Source: Lachnospiraceae bacterium YSB2008 (GTDB taxonomy: Bacteria > Bacillota > Clostridia > Lachnospirales > Lachnospiraceae). Taken from it: a stretch of DNA of 64,000 nt. The stretch's first letter is position 1, and every line of letters starts with the position of its first letter. This document shows positions 44,522 to 54,001 of this stretch, piece by piece. The position numbers and the translations under genes are program-made. The stretch is from the NCBI GenBank assembly GCA_000687655.1, contig JHWR01000007.1, positions 1-64,000 on the forward strand, in the 5' to 3' direction. The notes under the pieces were generated by a model. It was not told the origin of the DNA, made no database searches, and worked only from the letters and a program-made list of their open reading frames with translations.

Positions 44522-44653
44522 CTGTGACGGGTGAACTATGCCCTGGGTTCTCGGACATTTCCCAGAGCGAAGATCCTTCGGCCTCCACAACCGAAGCAGT
44601 TTTAGCCGTACAGAATCAGTTAAGTATTTGAATATTTAGAGGAGGAAACCACG
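44522..44653 (+). ncRNA. Candidate L13 leader
   Basis: This ~130-base leader before rplM-rpsI has self-complementary parts, for example GGGTGAACTATGCCC, CTGGGTTCTCGGACATTTCCCAG and CGAAGATCCTTCG. A structured L13 autoregulatory leader at this position is an established Firmicutes element. I assign it by position and folding potential, not by alignment. Confidence 0.5.
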
Positions 44654-45088
44654 ATGAAGAGTTTTATGGCAAGTCCATCAAACATTGAAAGAAAGTGGTA
44701 CGTAGTTGATGCTACGGGACATACATTAGGACGCCTTTCAAGCGAGATCGCTAAGGTGCTCAGAGGAAAGAATAAGCCTACATATACACCTCATATCGAT
44801 ACAGGTGATTATGTTATAGTTATTAATGCTGATAAGATCAAGGTAACAGGTAAGAAGATGGATGATAAGATTTATTATTCACATTCTGACTATGTTGGTG
44901 GTTTTAAGGCTACTACACTTAGGGAGAAGATGGCTAAGGAGCCAACCTTCGCTGTTGAGAATGCAGTTAAGGGTATGCTTCCTAAGGGACCTCTTGGAAG
45001 ACAGATGCTGAAGAAGCTTTTTGTTTATGCAGGACCAGAGCATAAGCAGCAGGCACAGAAGCCGGAAGCTCTCGAGATCAAGTATTAA
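44654..45088 (+). CDS. rplM: 50S ribosomal protein L13
   Basis: 144 residues. Motifs include [54 protein letters not shown] and [24 protein letters not shown]. Early 50S assembly protein. GAGGAGG precedes the ATG. Confidence 0.98.
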   Translation: MKSFMASPSNIERKWYVVDATGHTLGRLSSEIAKVLRGKNKPTYTPHIDTGDYVIVINADKIKVTGKKMDDKIYYSHSDYVGGFKATTLREKMAKEPTFAVENAVKGMLPKGPLGRQMLKKLFVYAGPEHKQQAQKPEALEIKY

Positions 45089-45103
45089 TAGGAGGAAGCA
45101 GAG

Positions 45104-45502
45104 ATGGCAAAAGCTAGCAGATTTTACGGAACAGGCAGAAGAAAGAGCAGTGTTGCTCGTGTATATATTAAGCCGGGTACAGGTAAGATAACAGTAAACA
45201 AGAAGGACCTTGATGAATACTTCGGTCTTGATACTCTTAAGGTTATAGTTAAGCAGCCTTTCGCAGTTACAGGTACAGAAGGTAAGTTCGACGTTATGGT
45301 AAATGTTTACGGCGGCGGATTCACAGGTCAGGCAGGTGCCATAAGACATGGTATCGCTCGTGCACTTAATGAGGCAGATAAGGAAGCTTATCGTCCAGCA
45401 CTTAAGAAGGCAGGTTTCCTTACAAGAGATTCACGTATGAAGGAAAGAAAGAAGTACGGTCTCAAGGGCGCTCGTCGTGCACCACAGTTCTCAAAGAGAT
45501 AG
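45104..45502 (+). CDS. rpsI: 30S ribosomal protein S9
   Basis: 132 residues with [40 protein letters not shown] and the tRNA-contacting tail [11 protein letters not shown]. It follows rplM by 15 bases with AGGAGG, the standard pair. Confidence 0.98.
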   Translation: MAKASRFYGTGRRKSSVARVYIKPGTGKITVNKKDLDEYFGLDTLKVIVKQPFAVTGTEGKFDVMVNVYGGGFTGQAGAIRHGIARALNEADKEAYRPALKKAGFLTRDSRMKERKKYGLKGARRAPQFSKR

Positions 45503-45518
45503 TTTTTATATTCATATA

Positions 45519-45604
45519 CAAGAAAAGGCGTGCCGTTGGCACGCTTTTCTTGTTTCGCATCCTGCGCTCGGCGCGGCGCATGTTGCAAGCAACATGCTTT
45601 TTTT
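45519..45604 (+). terminator. Two tandem terminators after rpsI
   Basis: First stem: 45519-45534 with 45538-45552 (CAAGAAAAG..GTGCC, one bulge). Second stem: GCATGTTG-CAAG-CAACATGC at 45578-45597, followed by T7. Both lie between rpsI and the peptidase gene. Confidence 0.85.
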
Positions 45605-45643
45605 ATATAATAAACCGAAAGAGTAAATGATGTATGGAGAAGT

Positions 45644-46366
45644 ATGATGAGTAAAGCAATGACTATAATTATATCAATCGCTATAGGGCTCGTTCTCTAT
45701 GGGGTGGGTTACCTTCTTCTTAAGAAAACAGAGGAAGCAACAATTAAAGATAAAGATTATGAAGGGGAATTGACTGAAATTAAGTGGAGCTGGCCAAGGC
45801 TTATAGTGTTTACTCTTATCGGTGTAGCACTTACAGCTGTGGCAGGTTGTTCATTCGGTCTCAACCTGGGATTCATACTTATAACAATTCTTTTCTTCAT
45901 GCTTACTATAGCTGCATTTGTGGATGCCAGGATGATGGTCATTCCATTTTATATTAATATAGTGATTATTGTTCTTGGAATAGCTTCGATATGGGTGTTC
46001 CCTGAGGTGTCTCTGAGCAGTCATCTGATCGGGGCGGCAGCAATCAGTATTCCGATGATAATTATCAACCTTATATGCCAGAAGACCATAGGACGTGACG
46101 GCTTTGGCGGCGGAGATATAAAGCTCATGCTTGCCGCAGGATTGATGCTTGGTGTTAAAGGAATATGCTCAGCATTCTTTATGGGCTGCGTAGCAGGTGC
46201 GATAGTAGGTATCTTCTCCATGACCGTACTTAAGAAAAAGGGAAAGGATCCCATACCTTTCGGACCATCACTGTGCATCGGTATTGTTCTTGCTACACTC
46301 TTTGGCACAGCACTTATTGACTGGTATATCAATATAGTTCGTATGTCCATGAACCCGCCGGCATAG
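45644..46366 (+). CDS. A24-family prepilin peptidase (TadV/CpaA-like)
   Basis: 240 residues with about seven membrane helices. The two catalytic aspartates of A24 peptidases are visible: Asp94 in FVDARMMVIP and Asp158 in FGGGDIKLM. There is no N-terminal methylase domain with CxxC pairs, as in TadV/CpaA and archaeal enzymes. It probably cleaves the Flp pilin and TadE-like precursors of the tad operon 25 kb away, which lacks its own peptidase gene. GGAG lies before the ATG. The gene stands alone between rpsI terminators and a two-component system. Confidence 0.85.
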   Translation: MMSKAMTIIISIAIGLVLYGVGYLLLKKTEEATIKDKDYEGELTEIKWSWPRLIVFTLIGVALTAVAGCSFGLNLGFILITILFFMLTIAAFVDARMMVIPFYINIVIIVLGIASIWVFPEVSLSSHLIGAAAISIPMIIINLICQKTIGRDGFGGGDIKLMLAAGLMLGVKGICSAFFMGCVAGAIVGIFSMTVLKKKGKDPIPFGPSLCIGIVLATLFGTALIDWYINIVRMSMNPPA

Positions 46367-46390
46367 AACTATAATAAATAGAAAAGATCT

Positions 46391-47137
46391 ATGGATATGT
46401 ATAATATACTTCTGATAGAAGATGACGCGGCTCTCGCGATGGGAACTGAATATGCGCTGAAGGCGGAAGGATACGAGGTTATCCATGCTGAGAATCTTGC
46501 CGTGGCGAGAAGAACTCTGTGGGGAAATGAATCGAATTCCGGAGTTGGAAATGAGGCTGGAACCGATAAACGGGTTGATATAATCCTTCTGGATGTTATG
46601 CTTCCTGATGGAAATGGATTTGACTTCATAAAGGAAATCCGTGAGCATGATGTGATGACGCCGGTCATTTTCCTTACAGCTGTCGGGGACGAGGTAAATA
46701 TAGTTCAGGGACTGGACAGCGGAGCAGATGACTATGTGACCAAGCCTTACAGAGTGAGGGAACTTCTGTCACGTATAGCTGCAGTGCTTCGAAGACAGAG
46801 GATTCTGAGTGAGAAACAGGGTGGCTTCGAAGAAAAGAAGTCCGGACTTGTATTTGGCTCTCACAGAATGGATAAAGAAGGCTTCAGACTTTATAAGGAT
46901 GACCGCCTTGTTGATTGTACCGCTGCAGAGTTCCGGCTTCTTAAGGAACTTGCTGAACATCCGGGCCGGGTCATAACGAGGAGTGCACTGATGGACAGCC
47001 TTTATGAGACGGGAGACAGTTTTATAGATGACAATACGCTTTCTGTATATATGAAGCGTCTTAGGGATAAGCTTGGCGATGATGCAGAATACATAGAAAC
47101 AGTTCGAGGAGTAGGATATCGCTTTCGTGACGCATAA
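46391..47137 (+). CDS. OmpR-family response regulator
   Basis: 248 residues. The receiver has acidic EDDAAL, the phospho-acceptor Asp68 in ILLDVMLPDGNG, Thr in IFLTAVG and Lys in YVTKPYRVREL. About 15 extra residues (GNESNSGVGNEAGTDK) are inserted before strand 3. The C-terminal winged helix contains LTAAEFRLL-like CTAAEFRLLKELAEHPGRVITRSALMDSLY and VYMKRLRDKLG. It probably controls the ABC genes downstream. No clear ribosome-binding site is visible. It ends in a terminator that separates it from its kinase. Confidence 0.92.
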   Translation: MDMYNILLIEDDAALAMGTEYALKAEGYEVIHAENLAVARRTLWGNESNSGVGNEAGTDKRVDIILLDVMLPDGNGFDFIKEIREHDVMTPVIFLTAVGDEVNIVQGLDSGADDYVTKPYRVRELLSRIAAVLRRQRILSEKQGGFEEKKSGLVFGSHRMDKEGFRLYKDDRLVDCTAAEFRLLKELAEHPGRVITRSALMDSLYETGDSFIDDNTLSVYMKRLRDKLGDDAEYIETVRGVGYRFRDA

Positions 47138-47166
47138 AAACCAACGGGACGATTCCGTTGGTTTTT
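47137..47166 (+). terminator. Terminator/attenuator between response regulator and kinase
   Basis: A perfect 11-bp stem AAAACCAACGG/CCGTTGGTTTT with a 7-base loop and further T residues. It begins at the last base of the regulator stop codon. It should reduce kinase expression relative to the regulator. Confidence 0.85.
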
Positions 47167-47182
47167 CTCATATGGGGGATTC

Positions 47183-48202
47183 ATGAAGAATAGTTTTGAA
47201 AAAAGAAACTTCATAAGGAACTTCATTTTGATAAGTCTGGGAGTTACTGTTGCAGGGTCATTAATATCGTTTTTTGCGGGCGGTATTACGGGCGCAGTAT
47301 GTACAGGACTTGCGATGGTAATCATGGCAGTAGTTCTTGGAATTCTGAGTTACAGGCATCTCGAGAAACCATACTCGGAGATCGACAGGCTTTCAGGAAT
47401 AATGGACGAGGTTCTCAACAATGAAGATACTACATGGGAAGACCCTTTGGCTGAAGGAAGTATCGGCGTACTTTATTCCAATTTTGGAAAGATGGTTCAT
47501 ATGTTCCGTGAAGGAAAGAAGAAAGAACTGGCGGAAAAGGATTTTCTGAAGGATATAATGTCGGATATTTCACATCAGCTTAAGACACCGCTTGCTTCAC
47601 TGAATGTCTTCATAGATCTTCTTCTGGAGGATAAGGTTGAGACCAAAGAAGAGCGAATGAAGATTCTCCGAGAAGCATCCAACCAGCTCTCGCGTATGGA
47701 ATGGATGGTTCTCTCCATGCTGAAGCTTGCACGTATAGAGGCAAAGGCTATATCCTTTGAAAAGAAAGATTCTGAGATAAAGCCGATACTTCTTCAAGTT
47801 GAGGAGAGTGTTAAATATCTTACCGATAAGAAAGAACAGAAGCTGGAGATTAATTGCAGTGATGGGGTTTTTGCTACACTGGATCCGGAATGGCTCACGG
47901 AAGCAATCATCAATCTGGTAAAGAATGCTTCTGATTATTCTGAAAATGGCGCAACTATAAAACTCTCTGCTGATAAGGACGAGGTATTCACTAGGATTTT
48001 TGTTGAAGATAATGGTGTTGGAATAGATGAGAAGGATCTGCCTTACATTTTCAAGAGATTCTACAGAGTTAACAGCTCAGTGAATCCGAATAGTGTCGGT
48101 ATAGGACTTTCGCTCACCAAGTCAATAGTTGAGGGAATGGGCGGACATATACATGTAGAGAGTAAGAAAGGCGAAGGAACTAAGTTCAGCATAACTTTCT
48201 GA
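47183..48202 (+). CDS. Sensor histidine kinase
   Basis: 339 residues with two N-terminal membrane helices separated by almost no loop (about 10-55), then a HAMP-like linker. HisKA has SHQLKTPLASL (His131). HATPase has LVKNASDYS (N box), VEDNGVGI and VGIGLSLTKSIVEG. The near-absent extracellular loop makes it an intramembrane-sensing kinase of the BceS type, which usually senses through a partner ABC transporter. That fits the exporter genes that follow. Confidence 0.9.
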   Translation: MKNSFEKRNFIRNFILISLGVTVAGSLISFFAGGITGAVCTGLAMVIMAVVLGILSYRHLEKPYSEIDRLSGIMDEVLNNEDTTWEDPLAEGSIGVLYSNFGKMVHMFREGKKKELAEKDFLKDIMSDISHQLKTPLASLNVFIDLLLEDKVETKEERMKILREASNQLSRMEWMVLSMLKLARIEAKAISFEKKDSEIKPILLQVEESVKYLTDKKEQKLEINCSDGVFATLDPEWLTEAIINLVKNASDYSENGATIKLSADKDEVFTRIFVEDNGVGIDEKDLPYIFKRFYRVNSSVNPNSVGIGLSLTKSIVEGMGGHIHVESKKGEGTKFSITF

Positions 48203-48236
48203 TAGTAAAGTGTGCAGTCTCGGATTCAGACTGCGT

Positions 48237-48276
48237 ATCTTACAAAATTGTAAGATTATATGTCACGGTATAGTAA
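48237..48276 (+). promoter_or_regulatory. Palindromic operator overlapping the exporter promoter
   Basis: A perfect inverted repeat, ATCTTACAA-AA-TTGTAAGAT (48237-48256), contains the -35 TTGTAA (48248-48253). TAGTAA (48271-48276) is 17 bases further on. A preceding GCAGTCT/AGACTGC hairpin (48214-48234) may end the kinase transcript. The operator is a natural site for the response regulator or another dimeric regulator. Confidence 0.6.
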
Positions 48277-48291
48277 GAAGGGTGAGTTATC

Positions 48292-48342
48292 ATGAAACCA
48301 TGGAATGAATCTATGGAAGGAATGACTCATGCTTACATATAA
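48292..48342 (+). CDS. Short leader ORF overlapping the permease start
   Basis: A 16-residue ORF, MKPWNESMEGMTHAYI, begins after AAGGGTGAG and ends 14 bases inside the permease gene. It has its own good ribosome-binding site, so it may couple translation to the permease. It is too short to assign as a protein product. Confidence 0.4.
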   Translation: MKPWNESMEGMTHAYI

Positions 48343-50884
48343 TACCCTTGCAAAAAAATATCTGATGGTAAATAAAAGAAGGAGTGTATTCACTATAGTC
48401 GGAGTGGCTTTAGTGACTGCATTCCTTTTTATTATTTTAAATGGAATAGTGAATCTGGCATTGCAGTTAAGAGAGATCGAAAGGATTGACGGGGGTGATT
48501 ACGAACTGGTTTTCTACGAGGTTTCTCCGGAAACCATGGAGCAGATGGTAAATGATCCACGTATAGTGAGCGCATACATAGGGACGGAGTTCGATGCAAG
48601 AACTGAGACTGAATATCCGAATGCCCTTCATGTAAATGTAAGTCATCCATACTTCATGAGCTCAGTCCTTAAGAACCTTGAAAAGGATTATGGGGTAAAG
48701 GGAGAAATGAATGAACTGATTTCGTGGACCTATCTTCAGACCTCGGATGCAGGAGTTTATATTGCAATCATGTTCATTATCCTGTTTACCTATATCTTTT
48801 CCATCATAGGAGTCGGAGTTATCAAGAACTCTATAGAACTGTCAAACCTTGAACAGATTAAGGATTACGGTAATCTGCGATGCATAGGTGCTACCAGGAA
48901 AGAGATAGAGAAGATTATTTTCAACGAAGGTCTTTTTCTGGAGGGCGCCGGTATCGGGCTGGGTATAGTCATAGGATATCCTCTCTATATTATAACGGCT
49001 CTGAATGTATCGCTTTCAGAGATATTCAACGATTCGACAACTAAGTTGAGTCTTGGCTTCCATATCCTGCCGGTAATAGTTATCTTTCTGATATTCATGT
49101 TTGACCTTTACTTCACAATGAAGTCGAGTGCAAAGCATATAGCAAAGATTTCTCCCGTCAGTGCCATAAAGGGCGAGTTCAGGATAAAGAAAGGAAAGTA
49201 TAAGAGAAGGCATTCCGGGTTATTTGGACTGATATTCGGGGTAGAAGGGGATTATGCATATAAAAATGTAATGCGCAATAAAGGACGATTTATCAAAACT
49301 GTACTTGCAATGTCTCTGGGACTTGCGGCGATGACCTTCTTCGGCTGCTTCGTCGGAATGCTGGTTAAGCTCACAAATGATTCGGAAAAATTCTTTGGTT
49401 ATTATAAATATGGATTTGTTGCAGAAAACAATCCTACATATTCGAATGAGGATATCAAGGCTGCATTTCCATCGGCAGATTCGCTTAAAAGAATGAGTGG
49501 CTCGGGAGAAGTTCTAAGTACCTCATATGTATATCGTGCATGCGTATATTCTGGGGAAGATATATTCATGAAAAACCACATGAATGTCAATGTAGACACA
49601 TTTTTATACGGTAAATATATGAGTAAGGCTATAAATCAGCTCGAAAACAGTGACCCTGTTCCGAAGTTTGATTCACTGCTTGAGGTGCATGATAATTATA
49701 CCGAATATCAAAAGACGGGTATTAATGACGTTGAGACAAATATTCTTTATCTGAATGGTTATGAGGGAGAAGATTATGAAAGACTTAAAGATAATCTTGT
49801 GGAAGGAACGCTGAATCTCTCGCCTGATGGAATAATACTCGTCGGCAGCGGATATACATTTCTGGATAAAGATACCGGGCTCGAATATGACCATATTGAT
49901 TTCTCCAATATAAAAGTCGGAGATAAGATAGAGATTGTTGATCCTGTGGAACTAAGAAAAAGATGTCTTGAAAGACTGGAAAAGTCAATGAGGGATTACG
50001 AAGATGGAGTCGCAAAGCTGACGAGCGATGAAATCAAAGCCTTCGATGATGATAAAGATCTGATGGAAGAAAAAGGACTCGGGTTTTTTGATCCTAACAC
50101 ATCGCCGAATGCATTTCAGGACAGAGATATGATCATATCTGTAACCAGACACGAACTTATGGAGGAAGGAAAAACGAGAACCTTCACAGTTGAAGGAATA
50201 CTGGATGGAAATCCCAATACTGATGATGGTATGGAATTAATTCTTCCGCTTGACAGATATATGGATCTTATGGGATGTGCAAGAGAAGACTGGAACGGAA
50301 TCTGTTACGGACTGCAAAAGCATATATTTGTAGATGATGAGATAAATGATGAACTGCTGCAGCTTGTAAATGCTTCATACAGCGATGAAGGCTACACAGA
50401 TAACAGCATTCCGTATCTCGATATGAGAGGGATAATGTTCTTTGAAATAAACCAGATTGTAAAGCCTATGGCAAAGATGTTTCTGCTGCTGGCATTTATC
50501 ATATTCATGGTTGTTGCACTCAATTGCATCAATATTGCAAATACATCAGCTGCAAGCCTGCATATGAGAAGAAAGGAATTTGCACAGCTCAAAGCAATGG
50601 GCATGACGGACAAGGGACTTACCAAGGCAGTCATACTTGAGGGAGTAATAGCACTGTTCTTTTCGGCAGTCATTGGAATTGCCATAGGAATGGGACTGAT
50701 GATTTTTATGTACAAAACTTTGTTTGTACAGATTATGATGATAAATGGCTTGCTTTCGTTTCCGTGGTTCGCAGTGATATTGGGCCTCGTTCTTTCAGGA
50801 ACAGTTCTGATCGGATCACTGTATGTGCCACTCAGGAATATGAAGAAATCTCTGCAGGCGGAATTAACACTGTCAGGTGAATGA
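48329..50884 (+). CDS. FtsX-type ABC exporter permease
   Basis: 851 residues with the two-domain FtsX/MacB architecture. There is an N-terminal helix (about 20-43), then an extracellular segment. A cluster of helices (~145-285) follows, then a second N-terminal-like helix (~325-350) with a large (~350-residue) extracellular domain. The last three helices (~705-840) close the protein. Conserved cytoplasmic loops read RCIGATRKEIEKIIFNEG and KAMGMTDKGLTKAVILEG. Such permeases serve antimicrobial-peptide resistance or lipoprotein/peptide handling. The direction of action here is not known. It is coupled to the ATPase gene 22 bases downstream. Confidence 0.85.
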   Translation: MLTYNTLAKKYLMVNKRRSVFTIVGVALVTAFLFIILNGIVNLALQLREIERIDGGDYELVFYEVSPETMEQMVNDPRIVSAYIGTEFDARTETEYPNALHVNVSHPYFMSSVLKNLEKDYGVKGEMNELISWTYLQTSDAGVYIAIMFIILFTYIFSIIGVGVIKNSIELSNLEQIKDYGNLRCIGATRKEIEKIIFNEGLFLEGAGIGLGIVIGYPLYIITALNVSLSEIFNDSTTKLSLGFHILPVIVIFLIFMFDLYFTMKSSAKHIAKISPVSAIKGEFRIKKGKYKRRHSGLFGLIFGVEGDYAYKNVMRNKGRFIKTVLAMSLGLAAMTFFGCFVGMLVKLTNDSEKFFGYYKYGFVAENNPTYSNEDIKAAFPSADSLKRMSGSGEVLSTSYVYRACVYSGEDIFMKNHMNVNVDTFLYGKYMSKAINQLENSDPVPKFDSLLEVHDNYTEYQKTGINDVETNILYLNGYEGEDYERLKDNLVEGTLNLSPDGIILVGSGYTFLDKDTGLEYDHIDFSNIKVGDKIEIVDPVELRKRCLERLEKSMRDYEDGVAKLTSDEIKAFDDDKDLMEEKGLGFFDPNTSPNAFQDRDMIISVTRHELMEEGKTRTFTVEGILDGNPNTDDGMELILPLDRYMDLMGCAREDWNGICYGLQKHIFVDDEINDELLQLVNASYSDEGYTDNSIPYLDMRGIMFFEINQIVKPMAKMFLLLAFIIFMVVALNCINIANTSAASLHMRRKEFAQLKAMGMTDKGLTKAVILEGVIALFFSAVIGIAIGMGLMIFMYKTLFVQIMMINGLLSFPWFAVILGLVLSGTVLIGSLYVPLRNMKKSLQAELTLSGE

Positions 50885-50906
50885 TAATTCAAGGAGGAAC
50901 CAGGTC

Positions 50907-51572
50907 ATGGATATAGTAAGACTTGAAAATGTAACGAAGATATACGGAGAAAATGAGAATAAGGTAATAGCACTCCATAATGTAAATCTTAATATAGAGA
51001 AGGGAAGCATAGTTGCAGTAGTCGGAGCATCAGGTTCCGGAAAATCAACGCTTCTTCACATCATGGGAGGCGTGGATATTCCATCTGACGGAAGAGTATT
51101 CGTTGATGATAAGGAGATTACGAAGCTTAGGGATGAGCAGCTTTCCGTATTCAGAAGAAGAAAGGTCGGATTTGTATTCCAGGCTTATCACCTTATTCCG
51201 GTTCTTACTGTTGAAGAGAATATAACCATGCCGATACTTCTCGATCACAGAAAGCCTGATAAGGAGTATGTGAATCATATCATGGATCTTCTCGGGATTG
51301 CAGACAGGAGGACACATCTTCCTAACCAGCTTTCCGGTGGACAGCAGCAGAGATGTGCAATAGCAAGGGCTCTTGCAAATAAACCATCACTGATACTTGC
51401 AGACGAACCTACCGGTGCGCTTGATACCGCTAACGGAAATGAGGTTATGGAGCTTCTTAAGAAGTCTGTAAGGGAACTCGGACAGACACTCGTGCTCATA
51501 ACACACAATCTGGATCTGACACGGGAAGCGGACAGAATTATCAAGATTTCTGATGGTATGATTGTTGAATAG
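50907..51572 (+). CDS. LolD/MacB-type ABC ATPase
   Basis: 221 residues from the ATG at 50907, where AAGGAGG is correctly spaced (an ATG at 50877 inside the permease gene lacks support). Walker A is GASGSGKST, Q-loop VFQAYHLIP, signature LSGGQQQRCAIARAL, Walker B LILADEPTGALD, and the H-loop LVLITHN. It is complete and should power both FtsX-like permeases of this locus. Confidence 0.95.
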   Translation: MDIVRLENVTKIYGENENKVIALHNVNLNIEKGSIVAVVGASGSGKSTLLHIMGGVDIPSDGRVFVDDKEITKLRDEQLSVFRRRKVGFVFQAYHLIPVLTVEENITMPILLDHRKPDKEYVNHIMDLLGIADRRTHLPNQLSGGQQQRCAIARALANKPSLILADEPTGALDTANGNEVMELLKKSVRELGQTLVLITHNLDLTREADRIIKISDGMIVE

Positions 51573-51589
51573 CATTGAGAGGTGTCATT

Positions 51590-52528
51590 ATGAAAAAACG
51601 AATAAGCATAATAGCATTGATTATTACAATCATAATAGTTTGTGGCTTGTCGGGTATAAATAGTATGGCGGCGGTACCGAGGGTTATGCTCAGTGATTAT
51701 AAGCTGAGCAGCGAGAAGATATATCCCGGCGATACATTTAAGCTTACTTTTACCCTGAAGAATACTTCGAAGGTTGCGGTCAGCAATATCAAGGTCACTG
51801 TATCAACTGAGGATGGAAGTATACTTCCGGATGGGAATGCAGGAACTATCTATATTGATAAAATCGATAAGGAGAGAGAATCTGTGCAGGAGATAAGTCT
51901 CAAGGCGGGAGCTGCTCTCGAGGAAAAATCCTACAAGCTAAATATCAAGACTGAGTACGAGGGGAGCTACAGTGCACCTTATGAGGTGACGGACTCTGTA
52001 TATATTCCGATAGCTCTTAAGCAGGATGTTATGATATCAGATCTTTATATAGCTGAAGAAGAGATAAGGCTCGGTGACAATATCGAGATACTTGCCACTG
52101 TGAATAATACAGGTGCGTCAACACTATACAATGTGACAGCTACGGTCAGCGGCTCAAATATATCAAAGCAGCAGAGCTATGTTGGAAATATAATGCCGGG
52201 CAAGAGTGGACAAGTTGACATAATAACAAAAACTACTGCCCTTTATATGAAGACAAGAAATGATAATACTATGGTCATCACCTACGAAGACAGAGAGGGT
52301 AATCGATATGAGGAGAAGATGAGGATTACTTCAGGCGGCGAAGAAGGGACCATAAATGTTCAGGAAGTGAACTATGCTGATATCATAGAGGTTAAGAAGG
52401 ATGACAGGAATCCTAACCGAGGTAAGAAGATTGGATACATATTAATAGGTGTGGGCGCAGCGGTTATAATAGCAGCTGCCGTTATAGCCAGAAGACGAAA
52501 GAAAAAGCAGATTCTGGATGAGTTCTAA
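51590..52528 (+). CDS. Secreted, membrane-anchored CARDB-like protein of the exporter operon
   Basis: 312 residues from the ATG at 51590, which has GAGGTG in the right place; a TTG at 51575 is less likely. A signal peptide (MKKRISIIALIITIIIVCGL...MAA) precedes two Ig-like/CARDB-type beta domains (about 25-130 and 140-245, IYPGDTFKLTFTLKNTSKVAV and IRLGDNIEILATVNNTGAS). A C-terminal TM helix (~283-302) and RRRKKK tail follow. It may act as the extracytoplasmic adaptor of the transporter, comparable to MacA by position only. Confidence 0.75.
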   Translation: MKKRISIIALIITIIIVCGLSGINSMAAVPRVMLSDYKLSSEKIYPGDTFKLTFTLKNTSKVAVSNIKVTVSTEDGSILPDGNAGTIYIDKIDKERESVQEISLKAGAALEEKSYKLNIKTEYEGSYSAPYEVTDSVYIPIALKQDVMISDLYIAEEEIRLGDNIEILATVNNTGASTLYNVTATVSGSNISKQQSYVGNIMPGKSGQVDIITKTTALYMKTRNDNTMVITYEDREGNRYEEKMRITSGGEEGTINVQEVNYADIIEVKKDDRNPNRGKKIGYILIGVGAAVIIAAAVIARRRKKKQILDEF

Positions 52529-52582
52529 ATCTATTGAACGAAGTGAGACGGTCGGCGGATCGTAAGATACGGGGTGTAATGT

Positions 52583-53944
52583 ATGAGCTGGATTATTAAA
52601 ATGTCCATTTCAAACATGAAGAAGAGGCGTGCAAGGACTCTTCTGACTATATTGGGTGTTATCATCGGTACGGTTTCTATAGTATCAATGATTTCTGTCG
52701 GACTGGGTTTCTCAAGGTCTGTAATGACTGAGATAGCGAAGCAGGGAAACCCTACTGAAATCAAGGTCTATGATAATGTGAGATCTGATAAGATTGAAAG
52801 AAAGGACAGAAAGATCACAGACAAAACCATACAGAAGATAGAGGAGCTTGAGGGTGTTGTAAATGTATATCCGGTCATATCTCTCGAGGGAGAGCTTAAG
52901 ATGGGTAAGTATGAAACATATACCGAGATAAAGGGAGTTCCTATGGAATACCTTGAATCAAAGGGACTTAAGGACGGAAGCTATCCTGAGACATCGACCA
53001 AGCCGCTGCTTCTGGCAGGACAGGGCCTTTCTTATGCTCTTTACAACAGCAGAAACGGTGTGAGCTATAACGATACTATGTCTAAGGGCGAAACATTTAC
53101 AGGAAAGAAAGTGGATTTTTCATATTTCAATGAACCTGACGAAGAAACCATGAATGAGAATAGTGAGAAGGATTCTTCTGAAAAGGGAAGTAACAAAGAT
53201 AGTTCGGATGAACTGTCTTACGATGACTATTTTATAAATGTGAAGCTCAATATAGTGGGAATGACAGATAATGAATATGACTATTCAGTCTATACGGATA
53301 TCGAGAGCTTGAAGAAATATGTCAGAAGAAACAAGGCTGGTACGAAGATACCGGGTCAGCCTCTGGACAAGGACGGGAAGGCCATAAATGAATGGATATA
53401 TACCGGGCTTATAGTTGAAATTGAGGATGCGGCTGATGTGGACAGGGTATCCAAGGCTATATCAAATCTCGGTTTCAGAGCTGAGAATAACAAAGAGGCG
53501 ATAAAGAATGCGAATAAGACTACAACGTCAGTTAAGGTGCTTCTGGGAATCGTCGGAACGATAGCTCTTATCGTTGCGATTATTGGTATAGTGAATACTA
53601 TGTCAACAGCTGTTTATGACAGAATGCAGGAGATAGGAACGCTCAAACTTATCGGATGTGACAGCGATGATATTCTTTTCATGTTCCTTTTTGAATCCGG
53701 AATACTCGGTGCCATTGGCGGCAGCATAGGAGTAGGAGCTTCCTACATGGTGAATCAGCTCCTTATAGAGAAAAAAATTCCGGCAATGTTGGAACTTCCG
53801 AAAGGCCTTCCTGTAACTTATATGCCTTGGTGGCTTTCTGTCGGTGCGATACTTCTTGCGATAGTAGTTTCGGTGCTGGCCGGAGCCTTCCCGGCTCGAT
53901 ATGCCGCCCGCCTGAAACCACTCGACGCCGCTACTACAGTATAA
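52583..53944 (+). CDS. MacB-like ABC permease
   Basis: 453 residues with the four-helix MacB topology. Helix 1 follows NMKKRRARTLLTILGVIIGTVSIVSM, a MacB-type entry. A large extracellular domain (about 45-310) contains a Glu/Ser/Lys-rich low-complexity insert (NENSEKDSSEKGSNKDSSDE). Three C-terminal helices include MQEIGTLKLIGCDSDDILFMFLFES. It probably pairs with the upstream ATPase as a second permease. Last gene of the exporter unit. Confidence 0.88.
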   Translation: MSWIIKMSISNMKKRRARTLLTILGVIIGTVSIVSMISVGLGFSRSVMTEIAKQGNPTEIKVYDNVRSDKIERKDRKITDKTIQKIEELEGVVNVYPVISLEGELKMGKYETYTEIKGVPMEYLESKGLKDGSYPETSTKPLLLAGQGLSYALYNSRNGVSYNDTMSKGETFTGKKVDFSYFNEPDEETMNENSEKDSSEKGSNKDSSDELSYDDYFINVKLNIVGMTDNEYDYSVYTDIESLKKYVRRNKAGTKIPGQPLDKDGKAINEWIYTGLIVEIEDAADVDRVSKAISNLGFRAENNKEAIKNANKTTTSVKVLLGIVGTIALIVAIIGIVNTMSTAVYDRMQEIGTLKLIGCDSDDILFMFLFESGILGAIGGSIGVGASYMVNQLLIEKKIPAMLELPKGLPVTYMPWWLSVGAILLAIVVSVLAGAFPARYAARLKPLDAATTV

Positions 53945-53948
53945 AAAA

Positions 53949-53977
53949 ATCCCCGAGAGGCGTGTTTTCTCGGGGAT
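53949..53977 (-). terminator. Terminator between convergent genes
   Basis: A 10-bp stem ATCCCCGAGA/TCTCGGGGAT. On the minus strand it is followed by seven T, so it is a strong terminator for the aminotransferase gene. On the plus strand it may end the exporter operon less efficiently. Confidence 0.8.
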
Positions 53978-54001
53978 ACAATTTAGTGTCAATCGTAACG
54001 A

